Origin: Pinibacter soli
GTDB lineage: Bacteria; Bacteroidota; Bacteroidia; Chitinophagales; Chitinophagaceae
Direction: 5' to 3'
DNA length: 64,000 nucleotides
Assembly (NCBI RefSeq): GCF_029961145.1
Contig: NZ_JASBRG010000005.1
Span: forward strand, 62,001 to 126,000
How positions within the stretch are numbered: position 1 is the first letter of the stretch; every line of letters begins with the position of its first letter. The notes below the pieces were generated by a model, which worked only from the letters and a program-made list of their open reading frames with translations, did not search any database and was not told the DNA's origin. Of the stretch, positions 61,223 through 64,000 are shown in pieces. The position numbers and the translations under genes were made by a program.

Positions 61223-62026
61223 ATGAAGAAACACTCCTTTACCGGTTTGAAAATCTGTATGCTGACTATAGCAATTTTTGCCTTTCAATACACTTTTGCC
61301 TGGGGCGTAACAGGACACAGAGTAGTGGCAGAAATTGCGCAGCGCCACTTATCCAAAAAAGCAAAAGCTGAAATAAAAAAACTGATTGGCGATCAAAGCC
61401 TTGCTTATTGGGCAAACTGGGCGGACTTTATAAAATCCGATACTACCCACGCTTATGACCAGATTTCCAAGTGGCATTATGTTGATCTTCCGGGAAATAT
61501 TGCAAAGGATTCTTTTGTAAACACGATTCACCGCATGCCGGGAGAAAACCTCTACACGCAAATTCAGGCGATGCAGCACGAATTGAGTGACAAAGCTTTA
61601 CCAATTGAAAAAAGAAGAATGGCGCTTATTATGTTGATACATTTGGTGGGCGATCTTCACCAGCCTTTGCACGTAGGAAGAGATGAAGATCAGGGTGGAA
61701 ATAAAATTTCAGTTTACTGGTTCAACGAAAAAACAAACCTGCATTCTGTTTGGGACACTAAACTTGTAGATTTTTCCCAGTACAGCTACACAGAATATGC
61801 ATCTGCACTTGATGTGGCAGCTAAGGATTCAATGAACGCTTACACCGGCACATCTTTAGATGACTGGTTCTTCGAATCACATGTACTATCTGACAAAGTA
61901 TATGCTCAATCTCCAGCGGAAGCCAAACTCGGCTATAAATACAACTATATTTTCCAGAAGGATCTTGATGATCAGTTATTGAAAGGAGGTTTGAGATTAG
62001 CGAAATTGATCAACGAGTCGTTTTAA
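61223..62026 (+). CDS. Secreted S1/P1-type zinc nuclease
   Basis: This 267-residue secreted nuclease cleaves single-stranded nucleic acids. A signal peptide (MKKHSFTGLKICMLTIAIFAFQYTFA) ends immediately before WGVTGHRVVAEIAQRHL. The N-terminal Trp of the mature enzyme is a zinc ligand in this family. More ligands are in WHYVDLPG, HLVGDLHQPLHVGRDEDQGGN (two His and Asp) and HSVWD. The family uses three zinc ions. The gene stands alone. Confidence 0.92.
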   Translation: MKKHSFTGLKICMLTIAIFAFQYTFAWGVTGHRVVAEIAQRHLSKKAKAEIKKLIGDQSLAYWANWADFIKSDTTHAYDQISKWHYVDLPGNIAKDSFVNTIHRMPGENLYTQIQAMQHELSDKALPIEKRRMALIMLIHLVGDLHQPLHVGRDEDQGGNKISVYWFNEKTNLHSVWDTKLVDFSQYSYTEYASALDVAAKDSMNAYTGTSLDDWFFESHVLSDKVYAQSPAEAKLGYKYNYIFQKDLDDQLLKGGLRLAKLINESF

Positions 62027-62027
62027 T

Positions 62028-62121
62028 TGAAAATTGAAAGTCGAAAATTGAAAATGAATTTCTTTTATTAGAGGCGAATTCGATTCGCCTCTACCATTTT
62101 CAACTTTCAATTTTCAACTCC
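62028..62121. repeat. Inverted repeat of TTGAAAATTGAAAG words around a GC-rich palindrome
   Basis: The left arm (62028-62059) repeats TTGAAAATTGAAAG. The right arm (62095-62119) is CATTTTCAACTTTCAATTTTCAACTCC. A separate perfect hairpin lies inside at 62070-62092. Both convergent stop codons flank it (62026 and 62121). Confidence 0.65.
62070..62092. terminator. Palindrome between convergent genes (REP-like)
   Basis: AGAGGCGAAT (62070-62079) pairs perfectly with ATTCGCCTCT (62083-62092) around TCG. It carries the CTCTAC tail shared with the palindrome at 4519-4541. It may act as a bidirectional terminator or as a dispersed palindrome family. Confidence 0.6.
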
Positions 62122-63263
62122 TAAAGCACCCCTTTCGTGCTTGGCAAATAATTGCTTAGCGGATCCCGTTTAATGGCCATTTTTATTGCTTTTGCGAAGG
62201 CCTTAAAGATGGCTTCTATCTTATGATGCTCGTTGTATCCTTTACATTCGATATTCAGGTTACATTTAGCCGCATCGCTGAACGATTTAAAGAAATGAAA
62301 AAACATTTCAGTTGGCATCTCTCCTATTTTTTCTCTCTTGAATTCCGCATTCCAAACGAGCCAGTTTCTTCCGCCAAAATCAATCAGAACCTTGGCTTCA
62401 GCTTCATCCATTGGTAAAGCAAAACCATATCTTTCCATTCCGCGTTTGTCGGTAAGAGCTTGCGCAAATGCTTCTCCAAGTGCAATGCCGGTATCTTCTA
62501 TCGTGTGGTGTTCATCTATGTGCAGATCGCCTTTTGTTACAATGTTGAGATCCATTTTTCCATGTCTTGCGATTTGATCCAGCATGTGATCAAAAAAACC
62601 AAGGCCTGTAGCGATGTTTGCTTTGCCGCTTCCGTCAAGGTTTACTTCTACATGAATTTTTGTTTCGCTTGTGTTGCGGTCGTGTGTAACAACCCGCTGA
62701 CCAAGTTTTAAAAACTCATAGATCTTACTCCAGTCGGTTGATTCCAACGCAACCGTTGTTTTGCGAAGATCTTCCGCTTTATCATTTATTTCAGCTCCGC
62801 CCAAATTCGCATCTTCATTTAGCCAGATCGCTTTACAGCCAAGGTTTTTCGCCAGTTGTACATCTGTTATCCTATCACCTATTACAAATGAATTAGCAAT
62901 GTCGTAAGCAGGATTGTTCAAATACTCTGTCAGCATTCCTGTGCCTGGTTTGCGTGTTGGCGCATTGTCGGCAGGAAAAGTTTTGTCGATGTGCACTTTC
63001 GAGAAATGAATGCCTTCTCCTTCCAAGCTTTTCATCACAAAATTATGCAACGGCCAAAAAGTGTCTTCGGGAAAAACCGGCGTTCCCAAACCATCCTGGT
63101 TTGTTACCATCACCAGTTCATAATCCAGCTCACGGGCAATGCGTCCCATAAATTCAAACATCTTCGGATAAAAAGTCAGTTTGTCAAACGAATCAAGCTG
63201 ATAAGTAGGCGGCGCCTCGTTTATAAGCGTTCCATCACGATCTATAAAGAGAATAGGCTTCAT
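62121..63263 (-). CDS. hisB: Bifunctional histidinol-phosphatase/imidazoleglycerol-phosphate dehydratase
   Basis: This 380-residue enzyme fuses two histidine-pathway activities. The N-terminal HAD phosphatase (about 1-160) has [13 protein letters not shown] (nucleophile Asp9), [13 protein letters not shown] and [17 protein letters not shown]. The C-terminal dehydratase (about 190-380) has [32 protein letters not shown] and [17 protein letters not shown], the metal-binding His-rich motifs. No other his genes flank it, so it is detached from any histidine operon in this window. Confidence 0.94.
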   Translation of the reverse strand: MKPILFIDRDGTLINEAPPTYQLDSFDKLTFYPKMFEFMGRIARELDYELVMVTNQDGLGTPVFPEDTFWPLHNFVMKSLEGEGIHFSKVHIDKTFPADNAPTRKPGTGMLTEYLNNPAYDIANSFVIGDRITDVQLAKNLGCKAIWLNEDANLGGAEINDKAEDLRKTTVALESTDWSKIYEFLKLGQRVVTHDRNTSETKIHVEVNLDGSGKANIATGLGFFDHMLDQIARHGKMDLNIVTKGDLHIDEHHTIEDTGIALGEAFAQALTDKRGMERYGFALPMDEAEAKVLIDFGGRNWLVWNAEFKREKIGEMPTEMFFHFFKSFSDAAKCNLNIECKGYNEHHKIEAIFKAFAKAIKMAIKRDPLSNYLPSTKGVL

Positions 63264-63320
63264 GGAGAGAAACTAAAAAGTTAAAAATAAAAAGTAAAAA
63301 TAGGTTTGCGATAATGCTTG

Positions 63321-63414
63321 GTGACTGAATAACTGAATAATTGAATAACTGAAGTTTATACTCGATTAGTCACGTAGACCTTTAGCACTCAGTTATTCAA
63401 TCATTCAGTTATTT
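63321..63414. repeat. Inverted repeat of TAACTGAATAACTGA words
   Basis: The left arm (63321-63354) repeats TGACTGAATAACTGAATAA. The right arm (63387-63414) is ACTCAGTTATTCAATCATTCAGTT. About 33 bases lie between. The stop codon of the cytochrome c gene (63409) is inside the right arm. The same word family builds the repeat at 54240-54307. Confidence 0.65.
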
Positions 63415-63816
63415 CTTCGGTCTTGCGGCTTTAACCTCTGCCACTGTTACCGCAGAAGCCTTGTTGCCAAAGCTGTTTCGTACATAGGTAAGGACATCTG
63501 CGATTTGCTGATCGGTTAAAAAATTGTGTGGCGCCATTACGTTGCTGTAATCTTCGCCTTCCACTTCCACGCCAGAAAGACCATTCATTACAATGCCAAT
63601 AAGTTTTTTCTTGTCGCCCAATACAAATTTCGTTTTGATCAAAGGCGGGTTCATGCGTGGCGCACCGCCGCCATCCTGCATGTGGCAGGCAAGGCAGTAT
63701 GTGTCGTACACAATTTTACCGCGATCTTTTGATGCCTTTAAGCCAGACTGCTGGGGTAGGGTGAATGCGCACAGTGAAAGAGCCAGTAAGCAAAAAATTC
63801 CTACAATAAGTTTCAT
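63409..63816 (-). CDS. Periplasmic c-type cytochrome
   Basis: This 135-residue protein has a signal peptide (MKLIVGIFCLLALSLCAFT). It has one haem-binding motif CLACH (near 41-45), with the axial methionine probably in SNVMAPHNF (near 95). LTDQQIADVLTYVRNSFG near the end is the standard C-terminal helix of class I cytochromes c. The partial gene upstream on the same strand looks like a PQQ-type sugar dehydrogenase, so the cytochrome is its likely electron acceptor. The stop codon is inside a repeat arm. Confidence 0.88.
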   Translation of the reverse strand: MKLIVGIFCLLALSLCAFTLPQQSGLKASKDRGKIVYDTYCLACHMQDGGGAPRMNPPLIKTKFVLGDKKKLIGIVMNGLSGVEVEGEDYSNVMAPHNFLTDQQIADVLTYVRNSFGNKASAVTVAEVKAARPKK

Positions 63817-63827
63817 TACGATTCAAT

Positions 63828-63919
63828 TAAAAATTCAAAAGTCAAAAGTCAAAAAAGTAGCAGCGTGCTAAAATCAGGAGCAACCCTTTTGACTTTTGAA
63901 TTTTTGAATTTTGACTTTA
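63828..63919. repeat. Inverted repeat of TTCAAAAGTCAAAAG words
   Basis: The left arm (63828-63861) repeats AATTCAAAAGTCAAAAG. The right arm (63885-63919) carries CTTTTGACTTTTGAATT. About 23 bases lie between. It separates the cytochrome c gene from the partial dehydrogenase. Confidence 0.65.
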
Positions 63920-63931
63920 AGTATTTCGGTT

Positions 63932-64000
63932 TTATTTCTTATATGTTATTCTCCAAATTCTTCCCTGGTTGTCATCGGAAATGTACAATGATCCGTCAGG
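63932..64000 (-). CDS. Probable PQQ-dependent sugar dehydrogenase (sorbosone-type), C-terminal end only
   Basis: Only the last 22 codons are inside the window: PDGSLYISDDNQGRIWRI then TYKK and TAA at 63932-63934. The PDGSLYISDD...GRIWRI pattern closes the beta-propeller of soluble PQQ-type aldose/sorbosone dehydrogenases. The gene enters from the right edge on the minus strand. It is followed by the cytochrome c gene, which supports an electron-transfer pair. Confidence 0.7.
   Translation of the reverse strand, partial: PDGSLYISDDNQGRIWRITYKK

Noticed and set aside
1-64000. CRISPR array
   Set aside because: The short repeated words are A/T-rich, direct and inverted, and have no uniform spacer of 30-40 bases. 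No cas gene is seen.

Overview
The window comes from a Bacteroidota chromosome, most likely the family Chitinophagaceae or a close relative. Many start codons lack a Shine-Dalgarno sequence. Upstream regions repeatedly carry the Bacteroidota -7 promoter element TAnnTTTG. Several families are typical of the phylum: DUF6249 beside an ECF sigma factor, a DUF6660-type metal-site protein beside a TonB-dependent receptor, a short GT5 protein divergent from panC, and a probable serine palmitoyltransferase. The family-level placement is inference. I recognise no rRNA, tRNA, CRISPR array or prophage.

Layout. Bases 1-4.5 kb hold the end of a tail-specific protease, a decayed ABC-permease fragment, a DUF6249 protein, an ECF sigma factor with a probable anti-sigma partner, and a BamA/TamA-like barrel. 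Bases 4.5-13.3 kb hold Tex, an acyl-CoA thioesterase, a dipeptide epimerase, a META-domain lipoprotein, proline dehydrogenase, and a Fsr-type MFS exporter with a GntR regulator. Bases 13.5-22.2 kb hold a probable serine palmitoyltransferase, UbiX, an AraC regulator, a PlsC-like acyltransferase, a HAD phosphatase, a PNGase F homologue, a lipoprotein and a barrel. Bases 22.3-27.8 kb hold ribosomal protein S1, small membrane proteins, a YhiN/BaiN-type flavoprotein and methionine aminopeptidase. Bases 27.8-39.9 kb hold the S10-spc ribosomal protein operon on the minus strand, from rpsJ to secY. Neither the str genes (rpsL, rpsG, fusA) nor the alpha operon (infA to rplQ) flanks it. Bases 40-48.5 kb hold an aldo/keto reductase, RlmB, the TonB receptor pair, metK, the GT5-like protein, panC and panD. 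Bases 48.5-57.3 kb hold a flippase-like membrane protein, a heptose-1-phosphate adenylyltransferase, lpdA, a barrel, an FAD oxidoreductase, an Lrp regulator, ahcY and a two-OB-fold protein. Bases 57.4-64 kb hold a REP-associated transposase inside its own REP pair, YiaA, a secreted propeller-like protein, an amine oxidase, an S1/P1 nuclease, hisB, a cytochrome c, and the end of a probable PQQ-type sugar dehydrogenase.

Most genes are housekeeping, and the unusual content lies between genes. At about fourteen junctions, short A/T-rich words of 7-10 bases are repeated in tandem on one side of a spacer and in reverse complement on the other. This predicts long imperfect stem-loops. The word differs from locus to locus, and several genes end inside an arm. 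There are also two copies of a 40-base inverted-repeat (MITE-like) element, a RAYT flanked by a mirror-image pair of double hairpins, and a tandem pair of hairpin plus 5-codon-ORF modules. Very stable non-terminator hairpins sit inside the ribosomal operon, and three promoters sit so close to the start codon that leaderless transcripts are expected.

Functional links: metK and ahcY both serve the methyl cycle. panC and panD make pantothenate. The ribosomal operon, secY, map and rpsA serve translation and secretion. The cytochrome c and the partial dehydrogenase at the right edge probably form a periplasmic sugar-oxidation pair.
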